From NCBI GenBank assembly GCA_947492955.1, contig CANLOV010000017.1:1-37582 (forward strand): 37,582 nucleotides of DNA, given 5' to 3'. The notes under the pieces were generated by a model. That model was not told where the DNA came from, did not search any database, and worked only from the letters and a program-made list of their open reading frames with translations. This document shows, in pieces, positions 25,350-35,063 of the stretch. How positions within the stretch are numbered: position 1 is the first letter of the stretch; each line of letters starts with the position of its first letter. Made by a program: the position numbers and the translations under genes. Source of the DNA: an uncultured Cellulophaga sp. Its GTDB lineage: Bacteria > Bacteroidota > Bacteroidia > Flavobacteriales > Flavobacteriaceae.

Positions 25350-26420
25350 ATGAGAATTTATAAATTAGATGGGCTTAGAGGTATTTTTAGTTTAATGATT
25401 GTTTTTTTTCATTATCGTGAAAATTATCTTCCAGATTTTATGTGTCAAATATTTTTTGTTAGGGAAGCCTACACTTTTGTTGATTTCTTTTTTGTTTTAT
25501 CAGGTTATGTTATTGCTTTTAATTACAATAACATATCAAATTTTGATTTTTTCAAAACGTATATAAAAAAAAGGTTTATTAGACTGTTTCCTCTTCTCTT
25601 TTACACAGTAACATTAATGTTATTATTCGACTTAATAGGAAATTTTTATTTCCCAAACTTAGTTAACAATGTTGATACAATTTCTATTTTGTTGATTCGC
25701 TATATGGATACATTATTATTCATGAATTCTACTCCCATATTAGGCAGTACATCAGGTATAAACGGAGTTTCTTGGTCTATTTCATCAGAAATGATCTCAT
25801 ATTTTGTTTTTGGATTAGTTAGCATATATTCAATAGGGAAAAAGAAAAATATATTAATTCTTTCTATAATAATTAGCTGTATAGCATTTTCAATTTTTAA
25901 TGGAAGTCATATTAATACTGGAGATTATGGGTTTGTAAGAGGATTAATATCATTTAATTTAGGTTATTTTGTATGGTTATTTTCAAAAAAAGAAATTAAA
26001 ATAAATAATAAAATAGAAATTCTAATCCCTCTTTTTTTATTAATTCTATTTTATATTATGAATAATTTTTTAAGTGGATTTAACAAAGAAATGTTTGTTC
26101 TATTTGTAATTCCTTTATTTTTTTCTGTTTCAATCTTAATTTTAATAAAAACTAATGGTTTAATAAGTAAAATATTAGATTCTAAATCATTAATATTTTT
26201 AGGTGATATTTCATACTCATTATACTTAAACCATTTTTTATTTTTACTAATAATTCCTAAAATTGTTTTTAACTTATTTAATGTGCCACAAACAACTTTT
26301 ACAGAAATATCTGTGCTTGTAATATTTGTAATATTTATAATATATTATAGTAAATTAACTTATATTTTGATTGAAAAAAAAGGGGGAAGTTTACTTAAAA
26401 ATTTAATAAACAAAAAATAA
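25350..26420 (+). CDS. Acyltransferase-3 family membrane protein
   Basis: 356 aa from ATG 25350; a longer frame back to 25281 overlaps the previous gene and lacks sense. About ten membrane segments. The N-terminal KLDGLRGIFSLMIVFFHY carries the family R/G and catalytic-site His, followed by FVDFFFVLSGYVIAF; SWSISSEMISYFVFG and LGDISYSLYLNHFLFLLI are further family motifs. Transfers O-acetyl or similar groups to the exported polysaccharide. TAATG overlap with the next gene (stop 26418-26420, ATG 26420), a sign of coupled translation. Confidence 0.92.
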   Translation: MRIYKLDGLRGIFSLMIVFFHYRENYLPDFMCQIFFVREAYTFVDFFFVLSGYVIAFNYNNISNFDFFKTYIKKRFIRLFPLLFYTVTLMLLFDLIGNFYFPNLVNNVDTISILLIRYMDTLLFMNSTPILGSTSGINGVSWSISSEMISYFVFGLVSIYSIGKKKNILILSIIISCIAFSIFNGSHINTGDYGFVRGLISFNLGYFVWLFSKKEIKINNKIEILIPLFLLILFYIMNNFLSGFNKEMFVLFVIPLFFSVSILILIKTNGLISKILDSKSLIFLGDISYSLYLNHFLFLLIIPKIVFNLFNVPQTTFTEISVLVIFVIFIIYYSKLTYILIEKKGGSLLKNLINKK

Positions 26421-27550
26421 TGAAATGTCTACATATATGTAATGATTTTTACTCATCTAAAGTACACAGTAGTTTATATAAGGAATTAGATGATTTAAAT
26501 GTAGATCAAGTAATCTATAATCCTATAAAAAAAGGTGTTAATCTTAATAATAATTCTATTATATTAAATAATAAAAATAGCTCTATATTATATTCAAAAC
26601 CTTTAAAAAAATATCATAGAGTGCTTTTTCGAAGCAAAATATCCTTCTTAAAAAAAGATATATTGTCAAAAAAAGATATTTCTGATGTCAGTTGTATACA
26701 TGCAACAACATTATTTAGTGACGGAGCCTTAGCTTATGAATTAAGTGTTAAATACGATATACCCTTCATAGCAGCTGTTAGAGCTACTGATTTAACTATG
26801 TTTTTAAAATATAGAAAAGATTTACACAGAAAATGTAATCAAATAATAAATAGAGCTTCAAAAATTATTTTTATCAGTGACAACCTTAAAGAAAAATTTC
26901 TATCACATCCATTGATTAAAAAAAATAAAAAAAATATAGAACACAAATGCATAGTAATCTATAATGGTATTGACGATTTTTGGTTAAATAATAGAGTTGT
27001 AAAAAATGATATTAAACCTGTTTCAGCTAAAATAGTATATGTGGGTTCTCTAATTTCTCGAAAAAACGTAGTTAACCTTGCAAATGCCGTTTTAGAATTA
27101 AATAAAAAAGGAATTAAATGTAGTTTAAATATTATTGGTGATGGTGGTTCGGACAAACCAAAGGTCATCGAAATTTCTAACGCAAATCCAAATGTGATTA
27201 AATATTTAGGAGCAATAAAAGATAAACAAAAATTAGCTTTAGAATATTCTACAAGCCATATTTTTTGCATGCCTTCAAGAAATGAAACTTTTGGATTAGT
27301 TTATATAGAAGCACTTTCCCAAGGATTACCTATACTTTACTCAAAAAATGATGGAATAGATGGAATATTTGAAATTAATATTGGAGAAAAATGCAACAGT
27401 AATAATTTAAATGATATAATTTTAAGTCTAGAAAAATTAGTTAAAAATTATATTAATTATGAAATTAATGAAATTAACTTTTCTGCTTTTGACTGGAGAG
27501 AAATAGCAACAAAATATTCGAAGATTTATAATTCAATACAAAAAATATAG
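26420..27550 (+). CDS. GT4-family glycosyltransferase
   Basis: 376 aa, GT-B fold. It starts MKCLHICNDFYSSKVHSSLY. The donor half carries VYVGSLISRKNVVNLANAV, IIGDGGSDKPKV and the EX7E stretch PSRNETFGLVYIEALSQGLP. The sequence is diverged from the gene at 24,248, so the two are not recent duplicates. It overlaps the acyltransferase by one base. An 87-nt gap separates it from the next gene, the widest inside the operon. Confidence 0.88.
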   Translation: MKCLHICNDFYSSKVHSSLYKELDDLNVDQVIYNPIKKGVNLNNNSIILNNKNSSILYSKPLKKYHRVLFRSKISFLKKDILSKKDISDVSCIHATTLFSDGALAYELSVKYDIPFIAAVRATDLTMFLKYRKDLHRKCNQIINRASKIIFISDNLKEKFLSHPLIKKNKKNIEHKCIVIYNGIDDFWLNNRVVKNDIKPVSAKIVYVGSLISRKNVVNLANAVLELNKKGIKCSLNIIGDGGSDKPKVIEISNANPNVIKYLGAIKDKQKLALEYSTSHIFCMPSRNETFGLVYIEALSQGLPILYSKNDGIDGIFEINIGEKCNSNNLNDIILSLEKLVKNYINYEINEINFSAFDWREIATKYSKIYNSIQKI

Positions 27551-27637
27551 ATTTCTATAAGAAGCATCTAAATATTAGATTACAACGTAATTAAGAAAAA
27601 AATTATTTTAAACCTATAAGATTCAAAAAATAAAATA

Positions 27638-28828
27638 ATGAAAATATTATATATACATCAATATTTTGTAACACCTGAAGAACCTGGTGGTACACGTAGT
27701 TATTGGATAAGTAAAGAACTTATAAAACATGGACATGATGTAACAGTAATTACTACATCTAAAGATTTAAGTAAACCAAAAGAAATTATTATAGATGGTA
27801 TAAGAGTAATTTATTTAAAAATACCTTACAATAATAAAATGAGTATTCTAAAAAGAATTATTGCTTTTACAAAATTCATGTTACTTTCTTCTTGGCAAGT
27901 TATTAAACTAAAAAAACATGATTTAGTAATTGCTACTTCTACACCATTAACAGTGGGTTTCCCTGCTTTAGTTGGAAAAAAAATAAAAAGAATGCCATAT
28001 ATATTTGAGGTAAGAGATTTATGGCCAGAAGTACCTGTACAAATGGGAGGAGTGAAAAATAAATATGCCATTAAATTTTTATATTGGTTTGAAAGAACCA
28101 TCTACAAAAATGCAAAACATATAGTTGCCTTATCTCCAGGTATGTTTGATGGAGTTTCTGCTACTGGAATACCTATAGAAAAAATATCAACGATACCAAA
28201 TATGTCTAAAATAGATAAATTTTGGCCAAGAGAAAAAAACCTTAGCTTGTTAAATGAATTAAACTTAAGAAGTGATACTTTTAAAGTTGTATATTTTGGC
28301 ACTATGGGGTTAGCCAATGCCATGGAATATATTATAGATGCTGCAAAATATTTAAAAGAAGAAAAAGACATTGAATTTATATTTTTGGGTGGCGGTGCTA
28401 TGGAACCAATAATTAAGAAAAAATGTAAAGAAGAGAACTTAGATTTCATTAATTTTTACGGAAAAGTACCTATGAAACGACTATCTAATATAGTTAATCT
28501 AAGTGATGTTTCATTAGTTACTTTTACAGATTTACCCATATTAGCAACAAATTCTCCAAATAAACTCTTTGATACACTTTCTGCTGGTAAACCAATAATA
28601 GTAAATTCTCCTGGCTGGACAAAAACTATGGTTGAAGATTATAAATGTGGTGCATTTGTAAACCCTAAAAAACCAAAAGAACTTGCAGAGAAAATAATTG
28701 AATTCAAGAACAACCCCTCTCTTTGCGCTGAAATGGGAAAGAATTCAAGAATTCTAGCTGAGAATAAATTTGATAAATCTATTCTATGTAATCAGTTTGC
28801 TAATTTAGTTGATAACTTATTAAAATAA
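27638..28828 (+). CDS. GT4 glycosyltransferase, WbuB-like
   Basis: 396 aa. The start MKILYIHQYFVTPEEPGGTR and the segment FEVRDLWPEVPVQMG are typical of WbuB, which adds an N-acetyl-fucosamine-type amino sugar in E. coli O26. The donor half holds VYFGTMGLANAMEYIIDA, FLGGGAMEPII and NSPNKLFDTLSAGKPIIV. Sits just before the phosphoglycosyltransferase (8 nt), the usual neighbour order in Bacteroidota capsule loci. The sugar used here is not proven. Confidence 0.9.
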   Translation: MKILYIHQYFVTPEEPGGTRSYWISKELIKHGHDVTVITTSKDLSKPKEIIIDGIRVIYLKIPYNNKMSILKRIIAFTKFMLLSSWQVIKLKKHDLVIATSTPLTVGFPALVGKKIKRMPYIFEVRDLWPEVPVQMGGVKNKYAIKFLYWFERTIYKNAKHIVALSPGMFDGVSATGIPIEKISTIPNMSKIDKFWPREKNLSLLNELNLRSDTFKVVYFGTMGLANAMEYIIDAAKYLKEEKDIEFIFLGGGAMEPIIKKKCKEENLDFINFYGKVPMKRLSNIVNLSDVSLVTFTDLPILATNSPNKLFDTLSAGKPIIVNSPGWTKTMVEDYKCGAFVNPKKPKELAEKIIEFKNNPSLCAEMGKNSRILAENKFDKSILCNQFANLVDNLLK

Positions 28829-28836
28829 ATAAAAAT

Positions 28837-29442
28837 ATGTATACACATTTTTTTAAAAGAGGTTTAGATACTTCAATCGCATTAATAGCTTTTATTTTAT
28901 TATCTCCCATATTTTTAATCATATTTATAATTTTACTATTCATAAATAAAAATAAACCATTTTTTTTTCAAGAAAGACCCGGTAAAAATGGAAAGATATT
29001 TAAAGTCATAAAATTTAAATCTATGACTGATAGGAAAGATGAGAACGGTGATTTTTTACCTTTTCATCTGAGAGTTACCAAATTTGGTAATTTTATAAGA
29101 AAACTTTCTTTAGATGAAATACCACAACTATTAAATGTTTTGAAAGGAGACATGAGTTTAATAGGCCCAAGGCCCCTACTAGTACAGTACTTATCTATTT
29201 ATAACGAAGAACAAGCCAAAAGACACAATGTAAAACCTGGTATAACTGGATGGGCGCAAGTAAACGGAAGAAATGCTATATCTTGGAAAAAAAAATTTGA
29301 ATATGACGTTTGGTATGTGAATAATATATCTTTTTTTTTAGATGTAAAGATTTTATTTTTAACACTAAAAAAAGTCCTTATTAGAGAAGGTGTAAATGCA
29401 AATGAAAATTTGAATTCAGCTGCTTTTGATGGGACAAATTAA
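28837..29442 (+). CDS. PglC-like initiating phosphoglycosyltransferase
   Basis: 201 aa, a small monotopic membrane enzyme that moves a sugar-1-phosphate to undecaprenyl phosphate and so starts each repeat unit. Re-entrant hydrophobic segment at residues 12-37 (TSIALIAFILLSPIFLIIF), then KFKSMTDRKDENGD, the Asp93-Glu94 dyad in KLSLDEIPQLLNVLKGD, and MSLIGPRPLL; GWAQVNGRN closes the fold. The length matches PglC (about 200) rather than the long WcaJ/WbaP group. With the PglD-like next gene, the first sugar is probably N,N'-diacetylbacillosamine or a relative (inference). Confidence 0.93.
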   Translation: MYTHFFKRGLDTSIALIAFILLSPIFLIIFIILLFINKNKPFFFQERPGKNGKIFKVIKFKSMTDRKDENGDFLPFHLRVTKFGNFIRKLSLDEIPQLLNVLKGDMSLIGPRPLLVQYLSIYNEEQAKRHNVKPGITGWAQVNGRNAISWKKKFEYDVWYVNNISFFLDVKILFLTLKKVLIREGVNANENLNSAAFDGTN

Positions 29443-29466
29443 TTTTGGTAATTCAATAATTTACTC

Positions 29467-30162
29467 ATGAAAAAAAAACAATTAATTAGTAAAGAAAACA
29501 TCATAATTATTGGAGCATCAGGACATGCTAAAGTTATTATTGATATAATAGAAAAATGTGATCTCTATAATATTGTAGGTTTTATTGACTCATATAAACC
29601 CAAAGAATCAAAATTATTGAATTATTCAATATTAGGAACAGAAGAAAATATTCTTGAATTGTCTGACAAATATAATTTTAAACATGCTATCATAGCAATA
29701 GGAGATAATTGGGTTAGAAAAAAAATGCAAAAAAAAATATCGAATATATTCCCTGATATAATATATTCATCTGTAATTCATCCCAATGCTATTTTAGGAA
29801 GAGATGTTTTTATAGGAAAGGGGACAGTTGTTATGGCTGGTGTAATTGTTAACTCAGATACACAAATAGGAGATTTTTGTATATTAAATACTAATTCATC
29901 ATTAGGTCATGACGGAGAAATGAAAAATTTTTCTAGCTTAGCACCTAATGCTACACTAGGTGGCAATGTAACTATTGGTAATTGTACTGCAATATCTTTA
30001 GGTACAAACATTATACAAGGTATTACAATTGGGAAACACTCAATTATAGGAGCTGGTTCATTAGTGATTCGAAATATTGAAGACTACACTCTATCATATG
30101 GATGCCCTTCAAAAATTATAAGAAAAATTCAAAAAGGAGAAAAATACTTATATAATAAATAA
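29467..30162 (+). CDS. PglD-like sugar O/N-acetyltransferase
   Basis: 231 aa. A Rossmann-like N-terminus (IIGASGHAKVIIDIIEK) is followed by a left-handed beta-helix with hexapeptide repeats (AILGRDVFIGKGTVVMAG, ILNTNSSLGHD, LGGNVTIGNCTAIS, GITIGKHSIIGAGSLV). The His in LGHDGEM is the catalytic base position in PglD. PglD acetylates UDP-4-amino-sugars made by a PglF dehydratase and PglE aminotransferase; neither is in the window. Last gene of the operon; a possible terminator follows. Confidence 0.88.
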   Translation: MKKKQLISKENIIIIGASGHAKVIIDIIEKCDLYNIVGFIDSYKPKESKLLNYSILGTEENILELSDKYNFKHAIIAIGDNWVRKKMQKKISNIFPDIIYSSVIHPNAILGRDVFIGKGTVVMAGVIVNSDTQIGDFCILNTNSSLGHDGEMKNFSSLAPNATLGGNVTIGNCTAISLGTNIIQGITIGKHSIIGAGSLVIRNIEDYTLSYGCPSKIIRKIQKGEKYLYNK

Positions 30163-30164
30163 CC

Positions 30165-30192
30165 TAACCTTCTTAATAATTAAAAAAGGTTA
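30165..30192 (+). terminator. Hairpin at operon end
   Basis: TAACCTT (30165-30171) and AAGGTTA (30186-30192) right after the last operon stop. No T-tract on the + strand, so the terminator role is tentative. Confidence 0.35.
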
Positions 30193-30233
30193 ATTACTTC
30201 TATCATTAACACTTATTTTAAAAAATAAATAAT

Positions 30234-30760
30234 CCTCGAGGCAAGCCCACGAGGCATTAACTCAAAATAGATTTAACTGGTCTGTTTTATGCAACACTTC
30301 ATATTCTTGCTGCTTTCCTTGATTTTTAACATATTGAGCGATAATCTTCTCATTACTGTGACGCCCTATACAGTATTAATATAAAATCCACTACCACAGA
30401 AAGCACCTCCCAAAAGTGCTAGTTTTACACCTGGTACTTGAGAAAATATTTCTCTTGCGGTTATACTTTTTATTGTTCGTGCTATTTTAGTTGGACTATA
30501 ACTGGGAACACTCTGCAAAAGAAAATGAATATAATCCTTATCTGACCCTATTTCCAGAAAATGAATCTCATATCTATTTTCTATATCTCTACGTACACGT
30601 TTCAAAATTCTATCAACTTTTGGGCTCAACACTAGGCGACGATATTTTGTTGAATAGACCAAATGGTATAGCAACAATGATACATTATGACTTTTATGAA
30701 TATGAATACTTGAGCTCACGCTCAAAGATTACTGTTTTTTTCCGTGCGAGGCAAGCCTCG
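30234..30760 (-). mobile_element. IS200/IS605-type remnant 2 with both end hairpins
   Basis: The transposase remnant is framed by matching hairpins: CCTCG-AGGCAAGCCCA-CGAGG... at 30234-30254 and CGAGG-CAAG-CCTCG at 30747-30760, sharing the GAGGCAAGCC text. This is the expected layout of IS200/IS605 ends with subterminal hairpins. Exact element borders cannot be set. Confidence 0.68.
30262..30725 (-). pseudogene. Decayed IS200/IS605 TnpA, frameshifted
   Basis: Minus strand from 30725: SHNVSLLLYHLVYSTKYRR and YEIHFLEIGSDKDYIHFLLQ, then SYSPTKIARTIKSITAREIF. The metal-binding HxH pair reads YIH here, so the first His is lost. After FCGSGFYINTV a stop appears; a one-base shift restores GRHSNEKIIAQYVKNQGKQQ with the catalytic Tyr helix (QYVKNQG), ending at 30262. 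Full-length (about 150 aa) but broken by the frameshift and the missing His. It sits at the 3' border of the polysaccharide operon. Confidence 0.82.
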
Positions 30761-30928
30761 TGGTGTTTAACCCTCCTAGAATAAAACTATCCTTAGAGTA
30801 CTTAAAAAACATATAAAATAAAATTTTAATTGTTAGTTTTTTATTTTACTGTAAAGAAATATTCTATAATTAGATTAGCCTTGTATATATAACTTTAGTT
30901 AAATTTTCAGAAAAAACTATAAGAACGT

Positions 30929-32257
30929 TTATTTTGTAGAATAATTAAATTCTGTTAAATATTTATTCAAGACTAATTTTCTCTTCCCTGAACTTAATCT
31001 AGGTATATTTTCAACAAACTCTATTGTGATTTGAGCATCTTGGCCTAAATAATCTTTATATTCTTGAATAATTTTCGCACTACTTAAAAAAACATATTCT
31101 TTAAACAACTTTAATTTTATGGTGTAATTATAAGCATCTTCTTGCACAAACTGAAATTGATCAATACCATCATATTGCAGTATTTTATGCACAATATGTG
31201 AAGACACTCTTCTTCCTTTAGTATCTGTAAATAAGTCCATTTTTCTACCTTCAATTTTTGTAAACACCATAGGTTTTTTATCCCCCAAAGGGTTATCGTT
31301 TAAGATTCCTACATCTCCTGTATCATAACGAATCAATGGCATACAATAATTGAATAAATCTGTAATGACTATCCTCCCCATTTCTCCTTTTTTCACAGGT
31401 GTATCAGAGTGTATATCTAAAATTTCAACATGGTAACTAGACCAATTAATTTCAAAATAATCAGATTTAGAGTCTATTAATTGTTGTGCAATAATACCAT
31501 TCTCACTATTAGAATATCTAGAAATTGCTTCAACATTAAAATACTTTTTAATTGCTTTCTTTATATAGTCGTTTAATGGTTCTGCTATAGAAATAACAGA
31601 AGTTAAGTTACAATCTATTGGATGATATTTTTTTCTATCTAAATATTTACATATAACTTCTAATGCAGAAGAATAACCAAGAAATGCTTTGGGATTTTTA
31701 TTCCCACAAAAATCTTCTAATAAAGCTTGTATCACATCCTCTCCAAAATTATCTACGGAATACATTCTTAAATTTTGCATCTGAGATGTTAATCTATTCT
31801 TCTTATACTGCTTATCCCATAACCTAAAATAATAAAGCCTAGAACCAATAGTAAAACCTGTTTTTTCGCCAAAAAATATTGTATCAGCAGTATTCCTAGC
31901 TTTTTTGTTAACATCTTGGTATATTTTAAAAGGGTTTCCTGTAGACCCACTTGTCATTACTTGATAGTTTTTTTTATTTAAATAAAGAGAACTCTTGAAT
32001 AAATCAAAATTCTTCCTTACAATAACTTTATTAATTACAGGGAAATTTTGCAATTTCTTTTCATTCATAAAATCTTTGTAAAACGGAACCGTATCTACAG
32101 AATGTTTAATAAGATTTTCTATATGTACTTGTCTTCCTTCAAATCCAAATGAAGACATATTCTCATGCGATTTTTTAATTTCCTCATAATGATTCTTAAT
32201 TTTAGATCCCTTAAAAAAATCTATAATCCAGAATAATTCTTTACGAACACTATACAT
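30929..32257 (-). CDS. CapK/PaaK-like adenylate-forming protein
   Basis: 442 aa, cytoplasmic. The phenylacetate-CoA ligase-like ANL fold is shown by VMTSGSTGNPFKIYQD (P-loop-type A3 motif), LGYSSALEVICKYL, the ISIAEPLND segment, CMPLIRYDTGDVG (A7-type, with Asp) and the C-terminal lobe ending PRLSSGKRKLVLNKY with a Lys after SGK. Such CapK-type genes occur in capsule loci of many bacteria; the acid activated and its acceptor are generally unknown, possibly an amino-acid or acyl decoration. It is transcribed against the operon, and the IS remnant lies between them. Confidence 0.85.
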   Translation of the reverse strand: MYSVRKELFWIIDFFKGSKIKNHYEEIKKSHENMSSFGFEGRQVHIENLIKHSVDTVPFYKDFMNEKKLQNFPVINKVIVRKNFDLFKSSLYLNKKNYQVMTSGSTGNPFKIYQDVNKKARNTADTIFFGEKTGFTIGSRLYYFRLWDKQYKKNRLTSQMQNLRMYSVDNFGEDVIQALLEDFCGNKNPKAFLGYSSALEVICKYLDRKKYHPIDCNLTSVISIAEPLNDYIKKAIKKYFNVEAISRYSNSENGIIAQQLIDSKSDYFEINWSSYHVEILDIHSDTPVKKGEMGRIVITDLFNYCMPLIRYDTGDVGILNDNPLGDKKPMVFTKIEGRKMDLFTDTKGRRVSSHIVHKILQYDGIDQFQFVQEDAYNYTIKLKLFKEYVFLSSAKIIQEYKDYLGQDAQITIEFVENIPRLSSGKRKLVLNKYLTEFNYSTK

Positions 32258-32811
32258 TTATGCTTAATTAAGTATTACTTATTATTTACAGGGGGAACAA
32301 TTTATACTACTTATAATAATTCTTAAGTTATCTATAACAGAATAAACTAAGTTATATTTTTATACTATTTACAACATAAGACATTTTAAATTCAATCTTT
32401 CTAGGAATTCTCTCATATTTATTCAAATTAATTTTACCCATAGAATAAATCATCTTCCAATGAGTTGTAATTGAAAACCCTATAAGAAGTCGTATCTTTT
32501 GCACTTAAATTACTAAAAGGTAATTAAAAATATAAATATTATTATTTATTTCTATTATATATAACACAATTACCCTTCCCTATTACAAAACCAATAATCA
32601 AAAAAGATAAACAAATTTATTATGTATATTTTTGTAACTTACATATACAAATATATGTACATTAGGTATTAACTTTTTTGATATTTCTATCAAATGGTTT
32701 ATAAATACTATGAAAAGCATTATTACACTATATCAATAATAAAAACACATCTGATTAAATAAGAAATATTTAATATAAACGTTACAAATAAAATATCCAT
32801 AATTAATATTA
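32258..32811. other. Divergent intergenic region, CapK-like / TonB receptor
   Basis: About 550 bp without a gene, very AT-rich. It should hold promoters for both neighbours. Visible elements: a TATTTTTG box at 32627-32634 and a palindrome just after it, listed separately. Nothing else stood out. Confidence 0.55.
32627..32658 (+). promoter_or_regulatory. Candidate promoter with adjoining palindrome
   Basis: TATTTTTG (32627-32634) fits the Bacteroidota -7 consensus, though no TTG was seen at the right spacing upstream. The perfect hairpin ACATATA-CAAA-TATATGT (32641-32658) lies right after it, where an operator would overlap the start of transcription of the receptor gene. Confidence 0.3.
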
Positions 32812-35055
32812 ATGAAATATTTTTTTATATTTTTTTTATCTCCAATCTTAATTTTTTCTCAGTTAAATATAACAGGAACCGTATTAGAAAAAAACAATAA
32901 AGGAGAAGAAATATTAATTTCTAATGCCAATATTTATTGGCTAAATAAAAACAAAGGAACTACATCTGATTATTTAGGAAATTTTACACTTCCATATATT
33001 AAAAATCAAAAAAAAATAATAGTTAGTTATATAGGCTATAAAACAGATACGATAACAGTTAACAGACTTAATCTAGGAAAAATATGGTTACACCCAGAAA
33101 TTAAATTAGAAGAAGTTATTATTAAAAAAAAAATAAATCCTTTACAAAAATCTCTTTTTAAAGTTCAAAATATTGTTACTGTCGATAGTAGAGAAATGCT
33201 TAAAGCCGCTTGTTGTAATTTGTCGGAAAGTTTTGAAACGAACCCATCTATTGATGTAAATATTTCAGATGCTATTTCTGGAGCAAAACAAATCCAAATG
33301 CTAGGACTCAACAGTCCATATCTATTATTTACTCAAGAAAATACTCCTTCTATAAGAGGAGCTTCTCAAATTTATGGTCTTTCTTTTATACCAGGCTCCT
33401 GGATAGAAAGTATACAAATTACAAAAGGTGCTGGCAGTATATTAAACGGATATGAAAGTATTAGTGGCCAAATTAACACTGAATTAGTTAAACCTCTTAC
33501 TGATAAAAAGTTCTTTTTAAATTTATATGCTAATAATTACAAGAGATACGAGTTTAACACTAGATATAATAAAGTATTATCCGAAAAACTAGCTACAGGA
33601 ATATATATTCATAGCAATTTAAGAAATGGAAAAATTGATAATAACTCTGATTCTTTCTTAGATATTCCATTAGCAAACCAAATTAATTTAATGAATAGAT
33701 GGCAATATGTAAATACTGAAAAAGGTTGGGTTAGTTACTTCACTACTCAATTTTTATCTGATAGCAAACAAACTGGACAAATACAATACAATAAAAATAC
33801 TGATAAGTTTACAAAGAATGCATGGGGTAGCGAAGTAAAAACTAAAAGATTAGACATTTCTAGTAAATTAGGTTATGTTTTTCCAGAATTACCTTATCAA
33901 AGTTTTGGGCTACAATTATCCTACAGTAATCATAATCAAAATTCTTATTATGGTTTTAATCAATATGATATTATTCAAAAATCATTTTATACCAATGCAA
34001 TTTTCAATAGTATTATAGGTAGTACTCAACATAAATTTAAAACTGGAATAAACTTTACACATGATACTTTTAATGAAATAGTAAATACAGAAACATTCAT
34101 AAGGAATGACAATAATTTTGGAGTTTTTTTTGAATATACTTATGATAATCTAGAACGCCTGAGCTTTGTTGCTGGACTAAGAGTAGACAACCATAATAGA
34201 TTATCAACATTTATAACACCTAGGCTTCATTTAAGATATTCTTTATGGGATAAAGCAAGCCTTAGAACATCAATAGGTAGAGGAAAAAGAGGCGCTAATA
34301 TTTTCTCTGAAAACCAACAATTATTTGCATCCTCTAGAATTATAGACATAACAACTAATAAAAGAAATAAAAATCTATTTTATGGTTTGAAACCAGAAAT
34401 TGCATGGAATTATGGAATTGGATTTGTTCAAAAATTATATTTATGGAACCGTTCATTAGAATTCTCTATAGATTTATATAGGACACAATTTAAAGACCAA
34501 GTAATTATAGATTGGGAAAACCCAAGAAATATTTCATTTTATAATTTAGATGGCAAAAGTAGTGCTAATAGTTTACAGGTAGATTTAAATTATGAGATAG
34601 TCCAAAATATAGACTTAAGATTTACCTATAAAAATTACAATGTTAATTTAGATTATAAATCTGGGTACTTAGAGAAGCCTTTACAGCCTAGAAATAGATT
34701 TTTTTTAAATTTAAACTACGAAACCATTAAGAAAAATGAAGGAAAACAATGGCGCATGGATTTTACAATAGACTCTAGAGGTACGCAAAGAATTCCGAAT
34801 ACAAATACAAATCCGCAATTATATCAATTAGATAATTTTTCAAAACCATACAGCATCATAAATTTTCAATTAACTAAAGTTTTTTCAAATAAATTAGAAC
34901 TATATATTGGCGGTGAAAATATAACTAATTTAACTCAAAAAAAACCTATAGTTAGTAACAGCAATCCTTTTGGCCCATATTTTGATAGTACTTTACTATA
35001 TGCACCAATACTCGGTTCAATTTATTATACCGGATTAAGATTTAATATTAAATAA
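32812..35055 (+). CDS. TonB-dependent outer-membrane receptor (likely copper-linked)
   Basis: 747 aa. Signal peptide about 1-17 (FFIFFLSPILIFSQ). Residues ~18-105 are a carboxypeptidase-regulatory-like domain (GTVLEKN..., GNFTLPYI, YIGYKTDTI). The plug domain (~120-225) includes LKAACCNLSESFETNP with a Cys-Cys pair, ISGAKQIQMLGLNSPY and ITKGAGSILNGYESISGQIN. The beta-barrel ends ITNLTQKKPI... and GLRFNIK with a C-terminal aromatic strand pattern. It imports an unknown ligand across the outer membrane using TonB energy. The gene 8 nt downstream encodes a metal-binding HMA protein, and this receptor type with a Cys-Cys plug motif repeatedly sits next to HMA proteins in Flavobacteriia, so copper or a copper complex is the best guess. 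Confidence 0.88.
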   Translation: MKYFFIFFLSPILIFSQLNITGTVLEKNNKGEEILISNANIYWLNKNKGTTSDYLGNFTLPYIKNQKKIIVSYIGYKTDTITVNRLNLGKIWLHPEIKLEEVIIKKKINPLQKSLFKVQNIVTVDSREMLKAACCNLSESFETNPSIDVNISDAISGAKQIQMLGLNSPYLLFTQENTPSIRGASQIYGLSFIPGSWIESIQITKGAGSILNGYESISGQINTELVKPLTDKKFFLNLYANNYKRYEFNTRYNKVLSEKLATGIYIHSNLRNGKIDNNSDSFLDIPLANQINLMNRWQYVNTEKGWVSYFTTQFLSDSKQTGQIQYNKNTDKFTKNAWGSEVKTKRLDISSKLGYVFPELPYQSFGLQLSYSNHNQNSYYGFNQYDIIQKSFYTNAIFNSIIGSTQHKFKTGINFTHDTFNEIVNTETFIRNDNNFGVFFEYTYDNLERLSFVAGLRVDNHNRLSTFITPRLHLRYSLWDKASLRTSIGRGKRGANIFSENQQLFASSRIIDITTNKRNKNLFYGLKPEIAWNYGIGFVQKLYLWNRSLEFSIDLYRTQFKDQVIIDWENPRNISFYNLDGKSSANSLQVDLNYEIVQNIDLRFTYKNYNVNLDYKSGYLEKPLQPRNRFFLNLNYETIKKNEGKQWRMDFTIDSRGTQRIPNTNTNPQLYQLDNFSKPYSIINFQLTKVFSNKLELYIGGENITNLTQKKPIVSNSNPFGPYFDSTLLYAPILGSIYYTGLRFNIK

Positions 35056-35063
35056 AATTTAAA

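Noticed and set aside
30491-30784. A 97-residue + strand frame
   Set aside because: It is antisense to the IS200/IS605 transposase remnant and has no recognisable features.
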